A stretch of 25,908 nt of DNA, from positions 1-25,908 of the forward strand of contig NZ_JOBF01000048.1 of the NCBI RefSeq assembly GCF_000718635.1, given 5' to 3'. The position numbers were made by a program, and so were the translations under genes. The notes beneath the pieces were generated by a model. It saw only the letters and a program-made list of their open reading frames with translations, did no database searches and was not told the origin of the DNA. Each line of letters starts with the position of its first letter. Within the stretch, counting starts at the first letter, position 1. Source of the DNA: Streptomyces varsoviensis (GTDB taxonomy: Bacteria; Actinomycetota; Actinomycetes; Streptomycetales; Streptomycetaceae). Positions 7,876 to 15,189 of this stretch are shown piece by piece.

Positions 7876-8097
7876 TCAGAGCTTGTTCAGCCTGGCGAAC
7901 GGCGCGGTGAGCCGCTCCTGACGGGTGCCGAAGTCCACGAGCACGGCGAGATCCTCCTCGACCCCGATGACGCGCCCGAGGCCGAACTGATCGTGGGTCA
8001 CCCGCTCGCCGACGGCGAACTTCCTGGGCGGGCTGACGGTCGGTGCGCTGAAGGGGCTGGTCGGCAGATGGCGCCTGGGCGCGGCTGATTTCGTCAT
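7876..8097 (-). CDS. Small protein resembling the UvrD/PcrA C-terminal Tudor-like domain
   Basis: A 73-aa protein whose last 47 residues (about 27-73) follow the pattern VGERVTHDQFGLGRV, a variable strand, VDFG, and a closing LxKL. This is the pattern of the Tudor/SH3-like C-terminal domain of UvrD/PcrA helicases, which contacts RNA polymerase, and also loosely of CarD-like RNA-polymerase-binding folds. The first 26 residues are basic and probably disordered. I chose the ATG at 8097. There is no ribosome site, but CATACT sits about 9 nt upstream with a GTGACG 18 bp before it, so the mRNA may be leaderless. Domain assignment is moderate; an RNA-polymerase-linked role is inference. The gene is divergent from the conservon. 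Confidence 0.72.
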   Translation of the reverse strand: MTKSAAPRRHLPTSPFSAPTVSPPRKFAVGERVTHDQFGLGRVIGVEEDLAVLVDFGTRQERLTAPFARLNKL

Positions 8098-8381
8098 CGC
8101 GGTCAGTATGGGCCCGCGAGGGCACACCCGTCACGCCTCAACGCCCGTATACCGCAAGCGAAAAGGGAACTTCCAGGTCAGTACGGTGCCGGGGCCGCCC
8201 CCCTACGGCACCGGGCACCGGCGCCCCGCCGCCGCCCGCGCGCCGCAGAGGCCGCCCCGATCTTCTGGTGCGAGACGGCTAGTTGCCGCGCCGCATGGAG
8301 CGGATATGGTGCTGACGATCTCCGCAACGCCTTGCGCTGCCTGGCTCCCCACGCCATCAACCGTTCACAAGGACCTGTTTG

Positions 8382-9989
8382 ATGTCAGCACACATATCCA
8401 CCCGCCAGCAGGCAGTACGCCCACCCGTGGGGCAAGCGCTGCTCGTCCTGCTGGCCGCGGCGGTCGTCACCGGCGGCCTGTGCCTCTGGGCGGCGCTGGC
8501 CGCCCCGGTCTCGGTCCGGACCCCGGTGGCCTGGGGCGGTGGGGCGGCCGCCGCGCTGCTGAGCCTCTCGCTCGCCATGACCGCGCACAGCGTGCGCACC
8601 GCGCGGGCCCGCCGCGACCAGATCGCCGCACTGGAGGCGGAGGCCGGCCGGCTGGCCGACGACACGCTGCCCGCGCTCGTCGCCGTGCTGCGCCGGGGCT
8701 CGTCCGTGGACACCGCGCTCGCGCACGTGCGGCAGCCGGCCGACGGCGCGCACCAGCGGATCGTACGCATCCTGGCCGAGGAGGTCGGCCGGGGCGAGCG
8801 GATGCGGGCCGCCGCGATGTCGGCCTGCGCCAACGCCGCCGGCCGGGTCCAGGCGCTGGCCACCAGCATGCTCGCCGACCTGCGGGAGATGGAGCACCGG
8901 CACGGCGAGGAGGTCCTCGGCGACCTGCTCAAGCTCGACCACAGCACCGCGCAGGCGGGCAGGCTCGCGGACTCCATCGCGGTGCTCACCGGCGCCCGCT
9001 CGGGCCGCCGCTGGACGAAGCCGATCGCGATGGAGTCGATCCTGCGCGGCGCGATGGGCCGCATCAGCGCCTACCGCCGGGTGCGGCTGCACTCCAGCAG
9101 CACCGCCGCGGTCGCCGGGCACGCCGCCGAGGGCATCATGCACGCGCTCGCCGAGATCATGGACAACGCCACCACCTTCTCGCCGCCGTCCTCCGAGGCG
9201 CATGTGTACGTGGAGGAGGCACAGGCCGGCGTCGTGATCACCGTCGAGGACGGCGGGCTGGTCATGAGCGAGGCCGCGCTGCGCCGCGCCGAGCAGGCCG
9301 TCTCGTCCGAGACCCTGGACCTGCTGACGCTCTCGGGGACCCGGCTGGGCCTCGCGGTGGTGGGCTGCCTGGCCCGCAAGCACGGGCTGTCCGTCTCCTT
9401 CCGGCCGTCCTCGCGCGGCGGTACGGGCGTGGTGATCCTCATCCCCCAGCAGTTGGTCACGCAGCAGGCCACCGCCCGGCCCGCGCCCGCCCAGGCCGCT
9501 CCGGCCCAGCACGCTCCGGCACAGGCCGTCCCGGCCCCGCACGCCCCGGCCCACGCCCCGGCGCAGCAGAGCGCGCCGCGACACGCCCGTACGCCCGCGA
9601 CGCCCGGTCGCACTCCCCTCCCCGAGGCCGGCCCCATGCCCCCCGCCGCACCCGCGCAGGCCCCCGCCGCGCCCGCACAGCAGCCCCCCGCCCCCGTACA
9701 GCGGCCCGTACAGCCACCCGCGCACCAGCCCGTACAGCAACGGCCCGCCCCCGCCCAGGCGCCGCCCCCCGCGCCCCTGGTCGGCGACAGCGGGCTGCCC
9801 AAGCGGCGGCGCGGTCAGACGCTGGCCGCCGCGCCCTCCCCCACGCCCTCGCGCGGCGACGTGCCGCCGCCCGCGCGCTCCAACGAGGAGGCCGCGGCGC
9901 GGTTCAGCACCTTCCGCAGAGCCGTCCAAGGCAACTCCGACACCGCCAACACCCCCACCCCCGCCCGTCCGGAGGACGACCCCCGATGA
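8382..9989 (+). CDS. cvnA: Conservon sensor-kinase-like protein CvnA
   Basis: Membrane protein of 535 aa that heads a conservon. Two transmembrane helices (about 17-40 and 47-68) enclose only a very short loop. Then comes a helical region with a kinase-like LLKLDHSTAQ segment (His187) and a HATPase domain whose N-box reads EIMDNATTFSPP (258-269), with VEDGGLVMSE as the G1-like segment and SGTRLGLAVVG as G2. From about 360 to the end it is a long Pro/Ala/Gln-rich tail, probably disordered. The ATG at 8382 has AAGGA 8 nt upstream. In known conservons CvnA works with CvnB, C and D as a membrane-associated complex likened to eukaryotic G-protein signalling. The stop codon overlaps the cvnB start (ATGA). 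Confidence 0.92.
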   Translation: MSAHISTRQQAVRPPVGQALLVLLAAAVVTGGLCLWAALAAPVSVRTPVAWGGGAAAALLSLSLAMTAHSVRTARARRDQIAALEAEAGRLADDTLPALVAVLRRGSSVDTALAHVRQPADGAHQRIVRILAEEVGRGERMRAAAMSACANAAGRVQALATSMLADLREMEHRHGEEVLGDLLKLDHSTAQAGRLADSIAVLTGARSGRRWTKPIAMESILRGAMGRISAYRRVRLHSSSTAAVAGHAAEGIMHALAEIMDNATTFSPPSSEAHVYVEEAQAGVVITVEDGGLVMSEAALRRAEQAVSSETLDLLTLSGTRLGLAVVGCLARKHGLSVSFRPSSRGGTGVVILIPQQLVTQQATARPAPAQAAPAQHAPAQAVPAPHAPAHAPAQQSAPRHARTPATPGRTPLPEAGPMPPAAPAQAPAAPAQQPPAPVQRPVQPPAHQPVQQRPAPAQAPPPAPLVGDSGLPKRRRGQTLAAAPSPTPSRGDVPPPARSNEEAAARFSTFRRAVQGNSDTANTPTPARPEDDPR

Positions 9990-10387
9990 ACACCACCGAC
10001 CACACCCTGGACTGGATGCTGGAGAACCTCCTCCAGAAGACCCCGGGCTCCCGGCACGCGCTCGTGCTGTCCAAGGACGGCCTCAAGCTCTGCCACTCCA
10101 AGGAGCTCTCCGTGGACCAGGCGGACCAGCTCTCCGCCATCGCGTCCGGCATCCAGAGCCTGTCGCACGGCGCGTCCGTCGAGTTCGGCGACGGCTCCGG
10201 CGGCGTCCGGCAGGCGATGGCCGAGTTCCACGGCGGCATCCTGTTCATCGTGGAGGCCGGGCACGGCGCGCACCTGGCCGTGGTGGCGACGGAGGACGCG
10301 GACGTCGGCGTCATCGGCTTCAACATGAACGAGCTGGTCGAGCAGATCGGCGATTACCTCAGCGCCGCCCCGCGCCAGTCCGTATGA
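9986..10387 (+). CDS. cvnB: Roadblock/LC7-domain protein CvnB
   Basis: A 133-aa cytoplasmic protein with one roadblock/LC7 fold: the helix LDWMLENLLQKTPGSRHALVLSKDGLKL at the start (described by its pattern), a central SLSHGASVEFGDGSGG segment, and a C-terminal NMNELVEQIGDYL helix. MglB-like roadblock proteins partner small GTPases, which fits the CvnD encoded two genes on. Its ATG overlaps the cvnA stop by 4 bp, with GGAGG 10 nt upstream, so translation is coupled. It ends in a second ATGA overlap with cvnC. Confidence 0.93.
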   Translation: MNTTDHTLDWMLENLLQKTPGSRHALVLSKDGLKLCHSKELSVDQADQLSAIASGIQSLSHGASVEFGDGSGGVRQAMAEFHGGILFIVEAGHGAHLAVVATEDADVGVIGFNMNELVEQIGDYLSAAPRQSV

Positions 10388-10740
10388 GGAGGCTGGGGCC
10401 CGACGACGACCCGGACCGGCTCTACACCGTCACCGGCGGCCGCAGCCGCGCCGACGAGAGCCGCTTCGACCTGGTCACCCTCGTCGTCAGCGAATGCGAC
10501 CCGACCCCGGGCATGCAGTCCGAGCACGCCCGGATCCTCGCCATGTGCCAGTACCCGATGGCGGTCGTGGAGATCTCCGCGGAGCTGCGGCTGCCGGTCA
10601 GCATCGTCAAGATCCTGCTCTGCGATCTGCTCGACGGGGGCCGGATCACCGCGCGCCATCCGCGTTCGGCCCCGGCCGCGGCCCAGCTCCCCGACCCCGA
10701 CCTGTTGAAGGAGGTGCTCGTTGCACTCCACCGTCTCTGA
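10384..10740 (+). CDS. cvnC: DUF742 protein CvnC
   Basis: A 118-aa protein with the DUF742 pattern: DRLYTVTGGR near the N-terminus, LVTLVVSE, and a winged-helix-like core EHARILAMCQYPMAVVEIS (about 47-65) followed by LPVSIVKILLCDLLDGG. The family is found as the third gene of conservons. The biochemical role is not established; a helix-turn-helix-like fold is visible. Start ATG at 10384 overlaps the cvnB stop. Its 3' end overlaps the start of cvnD by 20 bp. Confidence 0.92.
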   Translation: MRRLGPDDDPDRLYTVTGGRSRADESRFDLVTLVVSECDPTPGMQSEHARILAMCQYPMAVVEISAELRLPVSIVKILLCDLLDGGRITARHPRSAPAAAQLPDPDLLKEVLVALHRL

Positions 10741-11329
10741 GCAGACCGCCGGCCGCGACCACCTGCGGAGCACCGCGGACAACGGCCTGAAGATCGTGAT
10801 AGTCGGCGGCTTCGGCGTCGGGAAGACCACGATGGTCCGCTCCGTCAGCGAGATCCGCCCGCTCAACACCGAGGAGACGATGACGCGGGCGGGCATCGGC
10901 GTCGACGACCCCTCGGGCGTGGAGTCCAAGTCCACCACCACCGTGGCCTTCGACTTCGGCCGCATCAGCATCAACGACCAGGCGGTGCTCTACCTGTTCG
11001 GCGCGCCGGGCCAGGAGCGCTTCTGGTTCCTGTGGGACCGGCTGTTCTCCGGGACGCTGGGCGCGGTGGTCCTCGTCGACACCAGACGGCTGGACGACTC
11101 CTGGTACGCGATCGACCGGCTGGAGCACCACCGGATGCCGTTCATCGTGGCCCGTAACGACTTCGGCGGCTCGCACCACACGCTGGAGCAGGTACGGGAG
11201 GCGCTCGACCTCTCCCCCGACGTGCCCCTGATCGACTGCGACGCGCGCGACCGCGACTCCAGCAAGAAGGTCCTGATCGCGCTCGTCGACCACCTCTACG
11301 CCCTGTCCGCCCGGGAGACCACACCGTGA
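10721..11329 (+). CDS. cvnD: Conservon GTP-binding protein CvnD
   Basis: A 202-aa Ras/MglA-like small GTPase. The P-loop GGFGVGKTT spans residues 29-37, a switch-II equivalent reads GAPGQERF (94-101), and the guanine-specificity segment is the atypical VARND (143-147) where most GTPases have NKxD. It starts at TTG (10721), chosen because a full AAGGAGG site lies 6 nt upstream and no ATG or GTG is available in frame; the start is inside the end of cvnC. In characterised conservons CvnD binds guanine nucleotides and interacts with the other Cvn proteins. Its stop overlaps the P450 start (GTGA). Confidence 0.93.
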   Translation: MHSTVSEQTAGRDHLRSTADNGLKIVIVGGFGVGKTTMVRSVSEIRPLNTEETMTRAGIGVDDPSGVESKSTTTVAFDFGRISINDQAVLYLFGAPGQERFWFLWDRLFSGTLGAVVLVDTRRLDDSWYAIDRLEHHRMPFIVARNDFGGSHHTLEQVREALDLSPDVPLIDCDARDRDSSKKVLIALVDHLYALSARETTP

Positions 11330-12597
11330 CGTACCAGCCGCCCTCGCCCGACGCCGCCGTCCCGCCGCCGGGCTGCCCCGCGCACCAGGGGGCCGTGCCC
11401 CTGTACGGGGAGGGGTTCCAGAGCGACCCGGCGCGGCTGTACCGGGAGCTGCGCCGCGACCACGGGCCGGTCGCGCCGATCCTGCTGGACGGCGGCATCC
11501 CCGCCTGGTTCGTGCTCGGCTACCGGGAGGTGCACCAGGTGGCCGGCGACTCGCAGCTCTTCGCCCGGGACTCCCGGCGCTGGCACGCCTGGGACCGCAT
11601 CCCGCCCGACTGGCCGCTGCTGCCCTACGTCGGCTACCAGCCGTCGGTGATGTTCGCCGAGGGGCCGGAGCACCGCCGGCGGGCCGGGGCGATCAGCGAC
11701 GCGCTGGCCGCCGTGGACCAGTTCGAGCTGCGGCAGATCTGCGAGCGGGTCGCCGACTCGCTGATCGACACGTTCGCCGGGCGCGGCGAGGCGGACCTGA
11801 TGGCGGACTTCGCGTTCCGGATGCCGATGCTGGTGGTGGCGGAGCTGTTCGGTCTGCCGACGGCCGAGATCCCGCCGCTGGTACGGGACATCGCCGACTC
11901 GCTCGACGAGACCGCGGGGGCCATCGAGGCGCACCAGCGGGTCGCGGCCCGGATGGGGCGGCTCGTGCAGGACAAGCGGGTGCACCCGGGCCCGGACGTC
12001 CCCTCCCGGCTGCTGGGGCACGCGGCGGGGCTGGCCGAGGAGGAGATCGTCATTGATCTGCTCGTGGTGATGGCCGCCGCCCAGCAGCCCACGGCCAACT
12101 GGATCGGCAACACGCTGCGGCTGATGCTCACCGACGACCGGTTCGCGGTGACGCTGGCGGGCGGCCGGCGCAGCGTCGGGCAGGCGCTCAACGAGGTGCT
12201 GTGGGAGGACACGCCGACGCAGAACTTCATCGGCCGCTGGGCCACCCGCGACACCCAGCTCGGCGGCAAGCGCATCCGCACCGGGGACCTGCTCGTGCTG
12301 GGGCTGGCCGCCGCGAACAACGATCCGCAGGTGCGGCCGGACTCGTACGCCGGTTCCGAGGGCAACCAGGCCCATATGTCCTTCAGCCACGGCGAGCACT
12401 CCTGCCCGTACCCCGCGCCGGAGATCGCCGAGGTGATCGCCAAGGCGGCCGTCGAGATCCTGCTGGACCGGCTGCCGGACGTGGTGCTGGCGGTCGAGGC
12501 GCGGGAGCTGGTGTGGCGGCCGTCGGTGTGGATGCGCGGGCTGGCGGCGCTGCCGGTCGGATTCACCCCCGCCTACGTGCCGCCGAGCGGGGGCTGA
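11326..12597 (+). CDS. cvnE: Conservon-linked cytochrome P450, CYP157-like, lacking the EXXR motif
   Basis: A 423-aa P450-fold protein and the last gene of the conservon. The haem-binding loop FSHGEHSCPYPAPE is present with Cys360. The K-helix EXXR, nearly universal in P450s, reads EVLW (290-293). The I-helix reads MAAAQQPTANW (about 249-259) without the AGxET oxygen-activation residues. Loss of EXXR is the documented hallmark of the Streptomyces CYP157 family, members of which are linked to conservons. In S. griseus the corresponding rarE gene belongs to an operon affecting aerial mycelium and secondary metabolism. Whether this protein does oxidative chemistry or serves as a haem-sensing or structural partner is open. 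Start is GTG at 11326, overlapping the cvnD stop. Confidence 0.93.
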   Translation: MTYQPPSPDAAVPPPGCPAHQGAVPLYGEGFQSDPARLYRELRRDHGPVAPILLDGGIPAWFVLGYREVHQVAGDSQLFARDSRRWHAWDRIPPDWPLLPYVGYQPSVMFAEGPEHRRRAGAISDALAAVDQFELRQICERVADSLIDTFAGRGEADLMADFAFRMPMLVVAELFGLPTAEIPPLVRDIADSLDETAGAIEAHQRVAARMGRLVQDKRVHPGPDVPSRLLGHAAGLAEEEIVIDLLVVMAAAQQPTANWIGNTLRLMLTDDRFAVTLAGGRRSVGQALNEVLWEDTPTQNFIGRWATRDTQLGGKRIRTGDLLVLGLAAANNDPQVRPDSYAGSEGNQAHMSFSHGEHSCPYPAPEIAEVIAKAAVEILLDRLPDVVLAVEARELVWRPSVWMRGLAALPVGFTPAYVPPSGG

Positions 12598-12621
12598 ATC
12601 CGGGCGCGCTCCGCCGGCGGC

Positions 12622-13839
12622 CTACGCGGCGGGCGTGAAGGTCACCGGGAGGGCCGCGAGGCCGCGGGTGAACAGGCCCTGCTCGGTGGGGCGGAAGTGC
12701 TCGGCCAGGGCGAGGTCGGGCATGGCGTCGAGGAGCTGGTCGATGCCGGTCTCCACCTCGGCCTTGGCGAGCAGGGCGCCCACGCAGAAGTGCCGGCCGA
12801 GCGCGAAGGCGAGGTGGTCGGCGGCGGCCGAGAAGGCGTTCTTCGCGCTGAGGTCGGTGCGGAAGATGTCGAAGACGTCCGGGTCGGCGTACCGGCGCTC
12901 GTCCCGGCCGGCCGCGCCGATCAGGCAGGTGACCGTGGAGCCCGCGGGCACCGTGCCGCCGCCGATCTCCACGTCCTCGGCGACCTGACGCATGATCATG
13001 TGGACGGGGGGCGTGTAGCGCAGGGTCTCCGCGAAGGCGAGCGGTATCAGGGAGCGGTCCGCGCGCACGGCGGCGAGCTGTTCGGGGTGGTCCAGCAGAT
13101 TGCGGACGATCCCGGCGAGCGCCTTGTCGGTGGTCTCGCCGCCCGCGGTGAGCAGCAGGCTGCAGAACGACTTGATGTCCTCGTCGCTCATCGACGTGCC
13201 GTCGATCTCGGCGGCGCAGAGCGTGGAGAGCAGGTCGTCGCCGAGGCTCCCGCGGCGCTCGCGGATGATGGGCAGCATGTAGGCGGCGAACTCCTCGCGG
13301 GTGCGGACGCCCGCCGCGTGCACCTCGGGGTCCTGGGAGAGGTTGCCGAGGAACCCGATGATCGCCGTGTACCAGCGGTGGAACCGCTCGTACTCGCCCT
13401 GGTCGAGGCCGAGCATGTCGACGATGACGTTGACGGGGAAGCGGGTCGCGAAGTCGGCGACGAGGTCGGCGCGGCCGGTGTGCCGGAAGCCGTCGATGAG
13501 GGTACGGGCGTTGCGCTCGATGACCGGCATGAAGTGGTCCTGGAGGGCGTTGCCGCGGAAGGCGGGGGCCACCAGGGCGCGCCGCACGGCGTGTTCGCGG
13601 CCGCTCATCTGGAGGATGGTCCGGCCGTGCGCGGGCTCCAACTGCCAGTCGTAGTTGTCGGTGGTGAACACGGGGTCCTTGAAGGCCCGCGCCACGTCCT
13701 CGTACCGGGAGACGATGTAACTCTGCATGGCCTCGTGCCGGATCAGCGGGAATTCATCCCGCATGATGCGGTACGCGCTGTACGGATCCGCGGCGAACTC
13801 CGGGGAGAGGATGTCCGGCGCGTGTCGGTTCGTCGTCAT
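12622..13839 (-). CDS. Cytochrome P450 with canonical catalytic motifs
   Basis: Soluble bacterial P450 of 405 aa. It has the I-helix LTAGGETTDKA (AGGET at 232-236), K-helix ETLR (E271, R274), and haem loop FALGRHFCVG with Cys352. It therefore has all the catalytic residues that the facing conservon P450 lacks. Substrate is not deducible. It is convergent with cvnE, with only 24 bp between the stops and no clear terminator. The ATG at 13839 has no ribosome site. An ATTGAA element and two ATGTCGG repeats 24 bp apart lie upstream (about 13865-13910), so it may have its own promoter with a short or leaderless transcript. Electron-transfer partners are not in the window. Confidence 0.9.
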   Translation of the reverse strand: MTTNRHAPDILSPEFAADPYSAYRIMRDEFPLIRHEAMQSYIVSRYEDVARAFKDPVFTTDNYDWQLEPAHGRTILQMSGREHAVRRALVAPAFRGNALQDHFMPVIERNARTLIDGFRHTGRADLVADFATRFPVNVIVDMLGLDQGEYERFHRWYTAIIGFLGNLSQDPEVHAAGVRTREEFAAYMLPIIRERRGSLGDDLLSTLCAAEIDGTSMSDEDIKSFCSLLLTAGGETTDKALAGIVRNLLDHPEQLAAVRADRSLIPLAFAETLRYTPPVHMIMRQVAEDVEIGGGTVPAGSTVTCLIGAAGRDERRYADPDVFDIFRTDLSAKNAFSAAADHLAFALGRHFCVGALLAKAEVETGIDQLLDAMPDLALAEHFRPTEQGLFTRGLAALPVTFTPAA

Positions 13840-13945
13840 GGGGCCAAGATCATCGTGTCACCCGCGACTTTTCAATAGCTCCGACATCACGATGCATAGC
13901 GAACCCGACATTACGGGCCGCGGGGCGCGGCGCCCGGGCATGCGG

Positions 13946-13990
13946 CGGGCCCCCGGTCGCGCGTCCGTGGGGACGGCGGCCGGGGGCCCG
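13946..13990 (-). terminator. Candidate terminator after the downstream rodlin gene
   Basis: An 11-bp perfect GC stem (13946-13956 with 13980-13990) enclosing a second small CGTCC/GGACG hairpin, 36 bp past the rodlin stop. There is no U-tract. It separates the rodlin gene from the P450 on the same strand. Confidence 0.5.
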
Positions 13991-14025
13991 GTGACCGCAG
14001 AGCCGCTACTCGCTCCGCCGTACGG

Positions 14026-14439
14026 TCAGTGGTGGACCCGGTTGGCCGAGGCGTTGGCCGAGCCGTTGCCGGAGAGGATCGGAAGCTCCTCGATGAGGTG
14101 CGACAGCGGGTCGTCGCCGTCCTTGATCGAGGAGTTCTCGACGCAGGTCTGCTGCTGCTGCGAGGTGAGGATCGGGATGTCCTGGACACCGACGTTGACC
14201 AGGCCGACGATCGACTGGGCGCCGAGCTTGCCGAGGCCGATGCAGGGCTTGTTGAGGGAGCCCTGGATGAGGCCGATCTGCGGGCTCATGTAGCCGCCGG
14301 TGTGCGTGTTGCCGTAGCTCTGGGAGGCGGCGTTGCCGTTGTTGACGGTGTCGTCGTCGGCGACCGCCATCGCGGGGCCGGCGATGGAGCCGACCGCGGA
14401 GACGGTCAGGGCCGCCGTGGCGAGTACCTTCTTGATCAC
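14026..14439 (-). CDS. Rodlin (downstream copy of a tandem pair)
   Basis: A secreted 137-aa surface protein. Rodlins organise chaplin fibrils into the rodlet layer on Streptomyces aerial hyphae and spores. Features: Sec signal peptide (IKKVLATAALTVSAVG, cleaved near GPAMA), then the family pattern GNAASQSYGN, MSPQIGLIQGSLNKPC, SIVGLVNVGVQDIPILTS, QQQQTCVENSS, and a C-terminal LSHLIEELPILSGNGSAN. Two cysteines are conserved with the second copy. The start is GTG at 14439 with AAGGA 7 nt upstream. The tail ANASANRVHH differs from its paralogue. The 184-bp gap to the upstream copy contains that copy's terminator, so each gene is probably transcribed separately. Confidence 0.9.
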   Translation of the reverse strand: MIKKVLATAALTVSAVGSIAGPAMAVADDDTVNNGNAASQSYGNTHTGGYMSPQIGLIQGSLNKPCIGLGKLGAQSIVGLVNVGVQDIPILTSQQQQTCVENSSIKDGDDPLSHLIEELPILSGNGSANASANRVHH

Positions 14440-14562
14440 GATGTGTTCCTTCGCTCTGGGTCGGTGAACAGGAGCTACCTGCCCAACTCGAAATACCCGA
14501 GATGGTTATTACACTTCACTCGTTCGGCCCACCGGGGCCGTAATTTCCGGAAATACGAAAAC

Positions 14563-14598
14563 CCCCCTGCGGCGGGGCTGCACACCCGCCGCAGAGGG
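14563..14598 (-). terminator. Intrinsic terminator after the upstream rodlin gene
   Basis: Stem of 10 bp (14567-14576 with 14585-14594) extended by three further C:G pairs past one mismatch. On the minus strand the hairpin runs into GGGGGG then TTTT, giving a short U-tract. It is 26 bp from the stop at 14624. Confidence 0.78.
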
Positions 14599-14623
14599 AA
14601 TTCCGAACCGCCCGTACGCTCGG

Positions 14624-15028
14624 TCAGCCGTTGCCGGAACCGTTGGCGGAGCCGTTGCCCGACAGGATCGGGAGCTCGTCGAGGATGTGCGAGATCGGGT
14701 CGTCGCCGTCCTTGATCGAGGAGTTGTCGGTGCACTGCTGCTGCTGCTGCGAGGTGAGGATCGGGATGTCCTGCACGCCGACGTTGACCAGCGCGACGAT
14801 CGACTGGATACCGATCTTGCCGATGCCGAGGCAGGGCTTGTTGAGGGTGCCCTGGATCAGGCTCATCTGCGGGCTCTGCTTGCCGCCGGTGTGCGTGTTG
14901 CCGTACGCGGACTCGGCGGCGTTGCCGTTGTTGAGGTCGTCGTCGTTGCCGGCCGCCACCGCGGGGCCGGCGATGGTGCCGACCGCGGAAACCGTGAGGG
15001 CTGCCGTGGCGAGTACCTTCTTGAGCAC
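14624..15028 (-). CDS. Rodlin (upstream copy of a tandem pair)
   Basis: A 134-aa paralogue of the neighbouring rodlin with the same architecture: signal peptide LKKVLATAALTVSAVGTIAG, then GNAAESAYGNTHTGG, MSLIQGTLNKPC, SIVALVNVGVQDIPILTS, QQQQQCTDNSS and ISHILDELPILSGNGSA. It ends with a Gly/Asn/Ser-rich tail. The start is GTG at 15028 with AAAGG 7 nt upstream; a longer open frame beginning at 15112 has no signal peptide at its N-terminus and is not credible. The two copies are most alike in the QDIPILTSQQQQ region. Upstream, CGGAAC and AGTTAT separated by 16 bp (15080-15107) loosely resemble the sigma-BldN promoter known to drive rodlin and chaplin genes. Confidence 0.9.
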   Translation of the reverse strand: MLKKVLATAALTVSAVGTIAGPAVAAGNDDDLNNGNAAESAYGNTHTGGKQSPQMSLIQGTLNKPCLGIGKIGIQSIVALVNVGVQDIPILTSQQQQQCTDNSSIKDGDDPISHILDELPILSGNGSANGSGNG

Positions 15029-15079
15029 GTCTATGCCTTTCGATCGTCGTGAAGCGCCCCTGCTGGGAAAGCGAACTGA

Positions 15080-15107
15080 ATAACTCCGGCACTTAAAAGA
15101 AGTTCCG
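15080..15107 (-). promoter_or_regulatory. Possible sigma-BldN-type promoter of the upstream rodlin
   Basis: On the minus strand CGGAAC (15102-15107), 16 bp, then AGTTAT (15080-15085). The -35 matches the known sigma-BldN element CGTAAC at 5 of 6 positions; the -10 matches CGTTGA only in its GTT core. It would give a leader of roughly 45 nt. Tentative. Confidence 0.3.
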
Positions 15108-15189
15108 GGCATTCACTCCTTCGGGCCCTTCACCCCGCACCGGCATTGAGCGGGCATTGCGCGGGGGCCGTAAGGCGCCGACGACCCTG

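Noticed and set aside
8108..10387. 759-codon plus-strand frame spanning cvnA and cvnB
   Set aside because: Its first part is an out-of-phase Arg/Pro/Ala-rich shadow of cvnA; only its 3' end is the real cvnB.
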